Shown here: positions 1 through 10,660 of the stretch, one piece after another
Numbering within the stretch: the stretch's first letter is position 1
Layout of the letters: each line of letters starts with the position of its first letter
Source of the DNA: Anopheles merus
Taxonomy: Eukaryota > Arthropoda > Insecta > Diptera > Culicidae
Assembly (NCBI RefSeq): GCF_017562075.2
Contig: NC_054084.1
Coordinates: forward strand, 32,443,158 to 32,507,157
Direction: 5' to 3'
Length of the DNA: 64,000 nucleotides
The notes under the pieces: model-generated
Seen by the model: the letters and a program-made list of their open reading frames with translations, nothing else
Database searches by the model: none
Told to the model about the DNA's origin: nothing
Translations under genes and position numbers: made by a program

Positions 1-1289
1 AAACCCCCTTAACGCGAAAAAGGTTCCACGGACATATGCTAGAGCAAAGCGCATAAAACATAACCACCGCAGGGGGTGGTTTGTGTGCATCCTGCTTTGA
101 CGGATCGCTTTTCCCCCCGTGAGAGCGCACAGACGCTAGACAAACCCCGTGCTTCTTGAGCTGGCACTGGCGAAGATGTGTCAACTCGTAAAGCCGAAGT
201 TATAATTTCAGCTAATGATTTGATGCGATACTGCTCCGACGGACCCATTACAAGCGGTGCCAGTTAACTGATTTCCTGCCTCCCGTGTGCCGAAGATTTA
301 CGGTTTACCCGAAACCGGGCCGTCCCATTCCTCCGGCTGGACTTTAATTGTGCACAATTTTACTTTCCAGCGGCGCGTGCCTAAAGGTCTGACTCGAAAG
401 ACGCCTCTGCCTCGAGAAGCTAGCGAACCGAGCAAGTGAACTCTCGTGATGTCTCGTAAAATCATAAATTCTAATACCTCCGAAAGGGCCGCCTCCCGTC
501 CACCCACTCACCGGCTTCCCTGGCTTCCATAAAGCTTTACGATCAATAAACCGGCGCATTCACGCAAACGCTTCGCCGTGCAGGGCCATTATCGGTGCAG
601 GAAGTGGGGCGAGCTGCGAGAGCGTGCGACACATAAACGGTTAGTGGTTTTAATTGTGAAATAATTTACCCAATAAGGTGGCCGCTAACTAAACCCCTCA
701 CTGTGTATGTGTGGGGGGGTGTTGTAAACGTGCGTATACAGTTAAAGCTGCTTTTTTACGGTGCGTGCCTGAGAGATAGAATGCCGCGGAAGCTCTATTT
801 ATTTATTCGGCTCTCCTTAAATCCCCTCCCTCACAGAATCATGGTGCCAATTTGATAAATGGTGAAATGTCTGTTTTGTAGCGACCTAAGTTCTAGGTCT
901 GGCAGGGCATAAAATTCACACAGGAACGCGCGAATAGCATTAGCTTAATTGAGTGTATTTTTAGATGTCCATAACTGAGGTTTAAGCCCCAGTTCCGGTA
1001 GAAGCGATTGTAAGGGGGGTCGGTTTAATAACCCACCAAATGGCAAAGTTGTGGTTAGAGCTTTGGCCCAGATTTAGAACCATCGTGGGAATAACTGAGG
1101 ATTCTGAGGTGAAATGTTTGAAGAAATGCACTTTTTTCTATTCCTGACATATGCAGACATTCATCTCTTCTTGTCTAGCTGCTATCATGTAAGGTAAGAT
1201 CATGTTAGACAAGACACAAGGAAAGACAGTTTTGGACATTAATTCTGTTTTCTTAATGATTGGGTTTCTGAAGATCCCTAACTTCAGTT
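1..1289. other. Unique non-coding sequence
   Basis: I see no gene, repeat family or mobile element here. Open frames on the minus strand (up to about 74 codons) have no family signature. There is a short G7 run near 713-719. Composition is even in the first 600 bases and more AT-rich afterwards. Confidence 0.6.
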
Positions 1290-1299
1290 TGAACTGGTG

Positions 1300-1805
1300 A
1301 TGTACGATTAGATCCGGATTCGTTAAAATGATCCGGATCAGTAAACTGAGCGAGTGAAACATGCATCAGTTTTTGAAAGATCCGGATCATCGCTTCCTAG
1401 AGAGAAGCAGCGGCGAATGATATAATACGTCAAATGAGCAAGTGAACAGGCATCATTTTCGGATCAGCATTCTTCTCTCTTCAGATATCAGAATAGATTT
1501 ATGTGGTTCTTTTTTCATAATTTTGGTACCATCTTGTAGGAAATCAATACAATTTACAAAAAAAATGGATAACGCCCAACAAATAGTGGGAACGAACCAA
1601 AAACTATGGAAAGTATTTAAAAAAAATTGGGAAATAACCAAAAAACCTTGGTAGAGCCCTATAAAAGATGTTCTCTTTCTATTTGAGATTAAATGAGAGG
1701 TTTAGCACAGAACGCACGATTGAATGATTGATCCGATCAAATGATCCGGACCATCTTTATGAATGAACCGGAACTGAGCCGATCATTAAAAAGATCCGTT
1801 TTTTA
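1300..1805. repeat. Degenerate GATCCGGATCA-type interspersed repeat
   Basis: The motif GATCCGGATCA or close variants recurs at about 1311, 1330, 1379, 1460, 1730, 1743 and 1793. It is mixed with GAATGAACC/AAGTGAAC-like words. Copies are irregularly spaced, so this is a decayed cryptic repeat and not a clean tandem array. The phrase TCAAATGAGCAAGTGAAC near 1432 is almost repeated near 40255 (15 of 17 bases match in the core), so the block probably belongs to a dispersed family. No terminal repeats or coding capacity are visible. Confidence 0.5.
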
Positions 1806-1810
1806 CACCA

Positions 1811-2352
1811 CTAGTTTAAACACGATTGTAGAGTTCATTTTTTGAAGAGCTTTTTAAAATCTAAGTTGTTTATTGGGAAAGACATGATATATTTCCAGTC
1901 ATCAGTTGTCGTATTGTACTTAATTTACTCAGTTTAGTGTTGAAGTTGTAGGGATTACTCATCTTGATGAACTCAAGAAGAGAATGTTGTCGTCTAGAAA
2001 ATTTTTCCACACCTGTTGTCACATCATCATCTAGAAACAATTAAATTGAAACAAATTGGAGCTTCCTTATTGGCTGCAGATCATCAGCACGTATGCTGGT
2101 TCTGAGGCCTCATGATCTTTGCAGAACGATACTCTTCCAACTTCAACATTCTCTAAGATTTCAAGCACATCGAAGGTACCGTGATCAAGTGAGATCAAGC
2201 CTCATTCCAAAAAGCGAATCAAGGCGTATTGATTATTGCATACCCTTCAAGACTTCAGTGTTCCAGTTCAAACCCAGAAATAGTAAGAGTGAATTGTGAA
2301 ATCTTGGCAACGTACCTAGATTGGAGAAATTGCTGGACATCTTCCTATAGAG
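1811..2352. other. AT-rich non-coding sequence
   Basis: No convincing gene. The two short open frames at 2093-2441 have no recognisable domain, and the second runs into the hAT-like element that follows. Confidence 0.5.
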
Positions 2353-2652
2353 CAGGGGTCTCCAAACTACGGCCCTTGATAGCCTATAATGCGGCACGCG
2401 ATGATGTTGTAAAGGATAATGTAAAAATCATATATGTTTGACAGTTTTCATCATATTTTAATTTTTACTAAACCAAAACAAAAATCAAGTAACTATAAAG
2501 AAAAAAGCAGAACTTAAAAATATTTATTAATTATTTTCTTGTCAAAACGAGATTTAAACGTTCTCATTACCAAAAGTAACGCGTAAATGGCCCTCAACAA
2601 CGTTATTTACGAAGCAATGCGGCCCGCGAACTGAAAAGTTTGGAGACCCCTA
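2353..2652. mobile_element. hAT-like MITE, 300 bp
   Basis: The left end reads CAGGGGTCTCCAAACT, and the reverse complement of the right end reads TAGGGGTCTCCAAACT (15 of 16 bases match). Flanking 8-mers CTATAGAG (2345-2352) and CTATATAT (2653-2660) agree at 6 of 8 positions, as expected for an aged 8-bp target-site duplication. Subterminal AATGCGGCACGCGA and AATGCGGCCCGCGA words sit near each end. CAGGGGT-type termini with 8-bp duplications are typical of hAT transposons. The interior is AT-rich and has no transposase frame, so this is a non-autonomous copy. Confidence 0.82.
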
Positions 2653-2660
2653 CTATATAT

Positions 2661-2819
2661 GAATGAATTGATCATTCGTTACTCATAATCGGCCTCTATC
2701 GATTGCGAAAAAGAAGAATCTTTTGGTTTTAAACACTTAATACCAAAGAAAAATACGTCAAAATGAACTTGGATGACAGTAAGACTTGTCCAGCCATATG
2801 CTCTGAAGTAAATGCCTTG
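2661..2819. other. AT-rich non-coding sequence
   Basis: Nothing beyond AT-rich spacer between the hAT-like MITE and a possible LINE remnant. Confidence 0.4.
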
Positions 2820-2905
2820 GCATCGGAACAGAGCTGGCGTAATAGCAACTTCTGAAATACAAAATAGACTTTGGGCTGGACATGTAACTGCAACTTAGAC
2901 AACCC
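2820..2905 (+). mobile_element. Possible decayed LINE C-terminal remnant
   Basis: One plus-strand frame reads ATSEIQNRLWAGHVTAT before a stop. The RLWAGHV core matches the RLRWAGHV motif near the C-terminus of insect non-LTR retrotransposons, including the better copy at 21231-21739. Upstream residues in the same frame do not clearly continue the match and contain a stop. The match is short and could be coincidence. Confidence 0.25.
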
Positions 2906-4558
2906 GTCAGCAGGTCCTATATGCTAACAAAGAGCTACAAAGCCCTGCTCGAGCTGAATGAGAATAGAAAATAGCTACACTTTATCATATTCAGAACCAT
3001 TTTTTCGCAACATATCTCTTCACGCTCTACTGTTCTTTGACTCCGACTGCCCGCCAGGATACTTGACAGCGAGGAAACATCTCCTATCATATGGCACTCT
3101 CTCCCCCACACAACAACAACAACGAATGTTTTAAATTGAAAACAACATCCAACATGCCGCTCCGGCAGAACCCAGCAGATTACATCCGTTTCGATGGGCC
3201 AGCATTTATTATCGTCCCTTTCGGTTGGGCCGCCGTGAAGAAACGCCGCGGAACGTGCTAGGTATCCGGCCTTTTTTTCTACCGTTGTTGCCGTGCCTGC
3301 CACGACTCACCAAAGTGTCCGCTGGTGGGCTAAAACGTGTAGAAAATGGAATTTTACATTCAAACAAAACCTTACAGTGAAAGCAATGCCTCCGCCGTTC
3401 TTCGTCCCTATTCCCGATTGCCTTTCCTGGTCAGTGCAAATTGTGGGTCTGATGTTTTTATTTGCTTCCACCACTCACTCACAGTCACCCTCCTTGCATC
3501 GACTGTGGCACGAATCGCCGAATCGTGGCGGAGTTTTGCTTTCCAGCTCTAGGTTTCAGGCGGGTCAGACGATCTAAACCACAGCATCCGTCGACGTTGG
3601 CACACAGAAATTGGCCACGAATGTGCGCGCGGGCGGAATGCCACCAAACTGTGCAGGGGGGGAGAGAGGGGGAACGAACTCCGTTCTCGGTTCCTTTGTG
3701 CTCCTTTGGCACGACGTCGACCGTGATGATGACGATATTTGTAGCCCGCGGGCACCCTTTAGTTTCTTCAGGTTTCGGTGAAGCATTCTCTATTGCAGTG
3801 CGCACGTTTCGGCAGGAGCGCCCCGAGCGCTCCGAGCGGTCGCAAACACGCGAGCGAACCCAAAGCGTTACTCGCAAAAAAAAATGGGTTAAATAAAACA
3901 CAAATAAAAAACCGAGGAAACTTCCGACGTCGACGGTCTCCGGGTCGGTTGCAACTGGTCAGCATCAGTGCGCACCCGGGGGAAGGTGCGGTATCGCACG
4001 TCGTAAATCGGTACGCTTCAGCGAGGCGCGAACGTGAGGTTATGCGCCGGCGTCCGCGAATCCGATTCATTCGGACCATGTACTAATAATGCATCATGCC
4101 GCCGGGTCCGCGCTGTCGTCAGCTTATTTTGCTGTGTTTCGCCTGAAGACGTGCAATAACAGCAAACGAATTTCACCCTTCTAAAAATTATAACAAAAAA
4201 AAAGCCAGCAACCTTAGCTTGCTGTAAATGGGATGCATCACAGCGCCCGCGCCTCTGTCTCTCGTCACCGATGCATTAACACACAAGCGCCGAGCGCTTG
4301 ATGGTTTATGAAAGTTTTAGTTTTATTGCAGCCACCAACCCCCGCATTTTGAGGGGGCTCTCGAGCAGTTGATCCGGGGCTGGAGGTTCGTAAAATAAGC
4401 ATAAAAACTTCGGCTTCAAATATGAGAAACAGAGCTAAATGAAGAGTGACAGCATGGTGACAGAGAAGCGCACCCGGTTTGGTTCCCCGAAATGTGCTGT
4501 GACGAAATGGTATCAGCTTCTTTCAGCCGTGCCCTTTTCTGTTGCCACGACGGGATGA
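2906..4558. other. Non-coding sequence with overlapping chance frames
   Basis: The GC-richer part (about 3290-4086) is open in several frames on both strands (up to 144 codons). The frames shadow each other, and none has a domain, a clear start context or splice-site pairing. I assign no gene. Confidence 0.5.
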
Positions 4559-4562
4559 TTAA

Positions 4563-4607
4563 TTTGCTTGCTTGCTTGCTTGCGACATTAGTGAGTGAGT
4601 GAGTGAA
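4563..4607. repeat. Short (TTGC)n and (GTGA)n microsatellites
   Basis: About five TTGC units are followed within 10 bases by about four GTGA units. These are simple-sequence tracts with no sign of function. Confidence 0.8.
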
Positions 4608-5285
4608 TGTCCGCAGGACGGGGTTGTCGTTTGATAGAGCATGAATGGCATCACAGCATCTATTGTCACCCTAGCATTTGACGACCTTTCAAAGCCATCG
4701 GGAAGGACATCAACGAATGTAATCCGGAGTGTTTGGATGAGTGAGTGAATAAAATCATAATCCACCTTCCACTGTCCGGGAGTGGCTAATGCGTTTCTCG
4801 GGTAGTTCGAGGGAAATGGATATCTGTGGGTAGGGGAAACATTGTGCGAAATGAACTTCTGAGATACACAAAGAAGATAATGGCTATACGTCACAAATTG
4901 ATAAAAAACGAGGTACAGTAATGCTTTTTCGTAAACGCAGTATTTGCAAGATATACATTATTGATTGGAAATAAATGAAAATAAAAATATTTTAATGAAA
5001 TTAAAACGCGTATGTTTATTTTCAAATATCAAGCCAGAATCAAACAAGAGGAGCAATCGTAACTAAGTATGCTGCATAACATCTACAGGAACTGTTGTAA
5101 TAATCATAGTGTAGGGAGCGCAAGTGTCATAAGGACCACTCAGTCAGAGGTCTGAGCTTGCTCGTTGGTTTCTTATACTTGATTTTCGCTTGTACTGTGG
5201 CATCAAACAAATGGTCAAAATATCTCTTCATCTTTTATTGATCTTATATACAATGTGTGAAATTACGATTACGGTTAGTGAAAAT
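4608..5285. other. AT-rich non-coding sequence
   Basis: No gene or element recognised. A 111-codon minus-strand frame at 4559-4894 begins in the microsatellite and has no family signature. Confidence 0.5.
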
Positions 5286-5289
5286 CGTG

Positions 5290-5610
5290 TGAAATATTTG
5301 GAGCTACATTGAGCGTTTGAACGTATTGGAGCGTGCGGAGGTAGATGGACTTTGTAGAGCACGCAGATCATTCAAAGTTTCATTGATCGTTAGGAACTTG
5401 AATAGATTCATTGAGCGTGTACACTGTATAGCTGCAACTGTAGCTGCGTTTAGCTTATAGAGCGTATGGAGTGTGTGGATTATGTACAGGAGCTTACTGA
5501 ACTAAATTGAGTGTGTAGAGCATGTAGTTCATGTAGTTGAGGATGAGGAGCTTGGCGAGCCACGTTGAGTGTTTGGAGCTTATTAATTGAGCGGAGTGTT
5601 AGAGTATATA
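5290..5610. repeat. Degenerate GAGCGTGT/GGAG word repeat
   Basis: Words such as TTGAGCGTTTG, GGAGCGTGCGGAG, TTGAGCGTGTAC, AGAGCGTATGGAGTGTGTGG, TTGAGTGTGTAGAGC and TTGAGTGTTTGGAGC recur at irregular 20-60 bp spacing. This looks like a decayed tandem or cryptically simple array. No terminal repeats or open frame support a transposon. Confidence 0.5.
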
Positions 5611-8400
5611 CATCACAAAGAGATAAAAAAAACGAAACTTCCATTTTGCTATTGAGTAAACATGCTATTCTCATTCAAAAGAACTTGAAATATTCTTGAT
5701 ATCAAATATAGCATGGAAATTAAAAGTAACTATCTACTTGACATATTCAAATTGATACAAAATAATCCATGCACTAGACACAATTAAAGCTGAAAGCTCC
5801 ACAACTTGCAAAGGAATATTCTTAAGCTTCTACCTCAACTTCTGAGCCAAACGTCCCATGATCCAGGAACAGAGTCGCATACAGTTGTCTTCAACGACTT
5901 CTTCAGTACCAATCTTATTTCCTACTGTATATTCCAATGTAATGATTTGCATACATTGAACAGAGAGCACTTAGTTTAATAATTGTTTTACCTCCTAATT
6001 ACATACCTCCTGACGAGGCCTCACAAGTCCGCAACTCTGTGTGTCTGAACACTCTCTCAGCTAGCAGAAAAAGCAAGTAGTGTATTTGTCATCCCGACCC
6101 ATCCCACTAGCCAGTAATTCCCTCTCCCATCCTTCATCTCTGCAGCTCATATAGCACTACACATTTGTGCACATACCGGGTCTGTTTTGCTTTCTCGCAC
6201 ACTTCCTAATGGCAAGCAAAACAGGAACGCCGCACAATAGATGAGGAGAGTTCGATCGTAAACGGTGGTTTCAAAGTTCCACGGGGGCGGTCGGGAAGAA
6301 ATTAAAAGAATAACATCCTGCATAAACCCCCAACCCGGTGCTGTACCAACACTTGGCCACCTACTTCCACCGAACCCAGGATGAGCCTTCCAGCACTTAC
6401 ACACACACAGACACAAAAACAAAACATCCCGAAGGGTTTGGAGAATATGAAAGGTACACACGGGACGCAAAATTGCTGAGTAAATAGTTTGAAGAAACCT
6501 TTTTAGCCCATCCCCTGGAGCCCATCAGACCGATGAGATATGAAGGTCGGGATGATCGGTTTGGTTTCTGTATGTGTGTGTGTGTGTGTGTGAAGCTCAT
6601 AAATACACCTGGGCCACTTAAGACTGAAGCCGCGGTCGGGTGCGGTGCTTCACTGTCAAACTGATTGTTTTACCGCCGCCTCATCCACTCTCATCCTCTC
6701 TCGCTCTGTCTCTCTCTGTGTATGCCGGTTTCCGTTTGTTTAGCCGTTCCGCTTCTACTCGCACTCCATTAGCGCCCGCTTGGACGCGGTTTTAAGCTAG
6801 CAGATGATGGGGTAAGGTGGCAAGAAGGGAACGGAGAGAGAGAAAAAAAATATAGGAAAAACATCCTAATCCCTTGGACCATCATCCCACGGGCTTCTCG
6901 GTAGGGTGGATAAGTCACGGCCAGCCAGCCAGAATGGCAGTAAGATGGAAAGCGCATCGCACAAACAGGAAGGTTTATAAATGGCAATTAATGAGTGAAG
7001 TGGAAGTGGATGCCATTACATCAACGGTACGGCACACGGCATAGGGTAGGTGTAGCGTTTAATACACTATTAAATGTCTATTAGAAGTGTATCAATGTTG
7101 CGGAGAAGTCCGAGCGTGGGGTCCATGCCACAGCCCAGCGGCAACTATTCCGGGAGGTAAACACAGGCAAAAACAAAAACAAACCCAAACAGAGGTCGAG
7201 ATGCGGTTTAAGAGGGTGCTGGCGACCTTCTCGTGGCGAGCACTTTGTTTCATCTTCTCGCCGAGTCAGCCGAGACCCTGGTGTGTTTGTTTTTCCATCC
7301 GGCAGAGGTTGGGTTTTGCTGTGTGGAATTCTCTTTCCACTGGAAAGGTGAAAAAACCGACCACGAAGCGAACGGCAAAACGTAAAGGCGAAATTCTTCT
7401 GTTGCCGGTAGTTTCCAATCCATTTGAGCCATTTTGCTAGCTTAATGCTTCCACGCAGATGCCTTCATCATGATTCCCAGTTGTCTGATGAGCAATAGAA
7501 CCTCAAAATATGAGCTGCAAAATTCAATAAAAGCACCAAAACACTATAACGCGTGACCATCTTGAGCAGACGGAAATGTTAATAGGCGTCTTGGTTTTCT
7601 GCTGTTGTTTGGGTCTCTCTACCACCCACGGCTTTTCTTACAGAAACCAACAATTTAACTATTCACACATTGTTTCAAAAGCAAAGAGCTTGAACCCAGC
7701 AACCCTGAAAGCATCGCAAACATCTGCCAAAAACAAAAAACAAAAACGGAGCAACACAGATCAAATAACCTTTCGTTCCATTCGCTTCGCCCCGGGACCG
7801 GTGGGCCGTTGACAAACACTGCGGGTGGCGCCTTGCACTTGAACACATTTCGCTGACGCAAGCCGCCTCTGGTGATTGAGGGCTGTGACGGGGCAGGGGC
7901 GTAGCGAAACGAACCGACCTCGAACGCAGCCGCTGTTTACCAGAAGAATGCACCAGCGGTGCATCATGATTGGAAACTGTTTACCACGGAAGTCACCAAA
8001 CGGGAAGGTCAAATGGAATCGGCGCGCAAGAGATCGACATCATACGAGTTGCAGCTGCACCCGGGGAACGGTCTTAACCGTCCCCCCCAGGGGTCATGGT
8101 CGGCGCAGCCCCGGGGTTTGCACGTCATGGTAGCTAATGGCCTTGTAAATATGAGTCACTTCTGGTTTACTTGACTTGCGCTGGCAGTGCTCCCGTCCCT
8201 GACTCATTGCGCGTTGCGGATTAGGTTGCAGCGATTTGGAAGATAATGAGCTGCTGAGGTGCAGTGCCGTACAGGGGATTAGCTTATGTTAATGTGCGTT
8301 TCGAACCGGTGACATTCGTTTAACGAAGTGATGATCCGTATTTTTCATGGATTTCATGAAACAGAGACTCGAGTGAGAGGTTAAGGTGACAGTTTTCGTG
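5611..8400. other. Unique non-coding sequence with a (GT)10 tract
   Basis: A (GT)n run lies at 6573-6592. Several chance frames occur (117 codons at 7087-7440 plus; 92 codons at 7675-7953 minus). None carries a recognisable domain. No mobile element was seen. Confidence 0.5.
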
Positions 8401-9940
8401 TGATGATGAGCTGTTGAAGATACAGGATACAGGATCAGGATCAACATGAGAAGGTGCCATTGTTGCAGGATTATTGGAGTTCCAGATAGAAGATATTGTA
8501 AAGAAAGTTTAAGAATGACTTTTGATTTTCAAAACAAAGATATGATACAACATGGTATGATTAGAGATTTGTTTGAAACTTGATTTAAAAATGTATAAAA
8601 ACTCGAAAAATACAAACAATGCAGAGATTTAAATCTCTACGAAAATATACAGAATAAATAAAAGCCTACAATGAACGAATTCAAAAAAAACTTAAAAAGT
8701 GCAAGTGAGAGGAGATGTGAAATCAGGAACAATAAATATTACAATGGCTTAACAATTGAAGGAAATGATGGTAATGGTAATAACCATGTGAAGATGAAGA
8801 AACTAAACAGTGGAACCAAGTCTAGCTTTATTAATTAAAATAGCTATTACAATAATCGAAAAAGTATTGCAATGTACATTCCACCTTTAAATTATCGCTC
8901 AAAATTCAAACATATAAATCAACATCAACAAAAACAATAACCAAAAAAGGTATTCTGAAGCAGAAAACCAAAAGCATTGCTCATGAAGTTCCATTTCCCG
9001 AATTTGTTTGACTACAAATATCAATTAACTTAATACGTCGGATGTTTTTTCGTTACTTTGTGTTTCGTAAAATAACTAAAACCGGCAGGAGGCTGGTGGC
9101 TTTCCTCATATCTTTCCACACGAATCAGACAAAAAACGCCGCAAAGCCCCGTGTTGACAGAAGTAATAAATGCAAACGTGAGCCAGATTTTTCTCTTAGT
9201 ACCAATTGCGACGCATAAATATGCATCCATCGCCAGGTTCTGTTTTCAATAACTTAAAAAAATGACATAAACTATACCAAAAAAAGCATTCTCCTGCATG
9301 CCAGACCTAACAGGCAACTAATAATCCACCAGGCCATTAATGTATTTGTCACCCCATACTCTCACTCTCTGCGCGGCTCTCCGCGACAGCAGTGGATTTT
9401 AGCGCCACACGGAGCGGGGAAAACAAATCGAAACGTCAACAACCGAAATAAAAACAAAACAAAAAAGGCCATATGAAAAGTGTAACCAAAAACCAACATC
9501 CATCATCACTCTACCGATGCCGAAATCCGGTCGACCTTTTGGACCACTCGCTTCGCTTCCACCGTCCACGGCCCGAGTGGTCCAACATCCGGTGACAATA
9601 TCCGGACGGACCGATGGGCGACTGGCTTGCACAAGTGGATGGAAGCCGGGAGACAAGGGAAGCGCCGGATCACATCGGAATGGCATTTTAGCGCATCGAA
9701 TTCATCGGAACAGGACACGTCGGTAGCAGCAGTAGCAGCAGCAGCAGTGGCAGCATCCGATTCGAACACGCGCGCGACGTAGATATTTGCATGGATTTTT
9801 TACTCCCCATTTTCATCGTTGTATTACTATACTTTGGTAGGATTTTTTTAGGTAGGACTTTGCGACGCGGTAAAACCGGCGATATGCGAATTTGCAGCAC
9901 GGCAGAAAGGATTGCACAATAGGTAGAATGGTGGTCATAT
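8401..9940. other. AT-rich then ordinary non-coding sequence
   Basis: 8401-9250 is AT-rich without recognisable repeats. 9250-9940 is more even and includes a short AGCAGC stretch near 9725-9750. The frames at 9399-9769 on the minus strand and 9517-9726 on the plus strand overlap and match nothing I know. Confidence 0.5.
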
Positions 9941-10170
9941 GTTATATGGTTACATTAAAAAAGGAATATTATAAATAGTTGACTTGATGAAAACCAAACA
10001 AGGATATTTCTGGTCATGTAATTGTCGTTGAGTTAACTCAGACATAACAATCTTCGTTTTTTTTTTATTTAACCCATCGCTAGTTTTTTTAGTTTTAATC
10101 TATATTCTAGCAGTTATGTTCAGTTTTGTCTGGCAGATATGTTTTTTGGCAGTGAAAAAAAAATCTTTTT

Positions 10171-10218
10171 GTCTGTGGATAGTTAACAAAGTCTGTGGAT
10201 AGTCAAAATAAGTCACTG
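10171..10218. repeat. 20-bp tandem repeat, about 2.5 copies
   Basis: GTCTGTGGATAGTTAACAAA (10171-10190) is followed at once by GTCTGTGGATAGTCAAAATA and then a divergent GTCACTGATAG. The last part merges into a SINE200-like sequence, so the array sits at that element's truncated edge. Confidence 0.6.
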
Positions 10219-10270
10219 ATAGCTAAACCCCTCTACTATCTTGACTGATAACGGTTTTGCGGCTAAGAAT
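10206..10270 (+). mobile_element. SINE200 3'-end fragment
   Basis: AATAAGTCACTGATAGC and, further on, TTGACTGATAACGGTTTTG followed by a GGCTAAGAATAAGAAGAAG-type tail match my memory of the 3' half of the Anopheles SINE200. There the same words precede a GAA-repeat tail. The segment between them is shortened, and the 5' half (A and B boxes) is absent. The copy opens directly into the long GAA tract, which fits the tail having expanded after insertion. Assignment rests on recalled consensus, not on a search. Confidence 0.55.
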
Positions 10271-10660
10271 AAGAAGAAGAAGAAGAATAAGGAGAAGAAG
10301 AAGAAGAAGAAGAAGAAGAAGAAGAAGAAGAAGAAGAAGAAGAAGGAAGAAAAGAAAAGAATGACAAAGACGAGAAAGGAGATGAAACGGAACTTAAGAA
10401 GAAAAACAATGAAAAAAAGAAGAACATAAGCAAAAGAAAATAATCAGAAGAAAATAAGCAGAAGTAAAAGAAGAAGATGAAAAAACAATAAAATGAAAAT
10501 AAAAAGAAAAACAAATACAAAAAAGTAAAAGACAAAAGAAAAACAAAAGACATTCGAAGAAGAATAGTAAGAAGAAACAGAAAAAAGGAAATAGAAGAAG
10601 AAGAAGAAGAAGAAGAAGAAGAAGAAGAAGAAGAAAAGGAACAAGCAGAAGAAGAATTTC
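10262..10660. repeat. 400-bp polypurine (GAA)n tract
   Basis: This is an almost uninterrupted run of A and G on the plus strand. Clean AAG-repeat cores lie at about 10291-10346 and 10592-10637, joined by a degenerate GAA/AAAAG-rich middle. The serine/phenylalanine-only frames on the minus strand are translations of this repeat and not genes. A tract of this length and purity has mirror symmetry suited to triplex (H-DNA) formation. Confidence 0.92.

Noticed and set aside
1655..1675. TATAAAAG as a promoter TATA box
   Set aside because: No initiator or downstream gene can be tied to it, and such words are frequent in AT-rich DNA.
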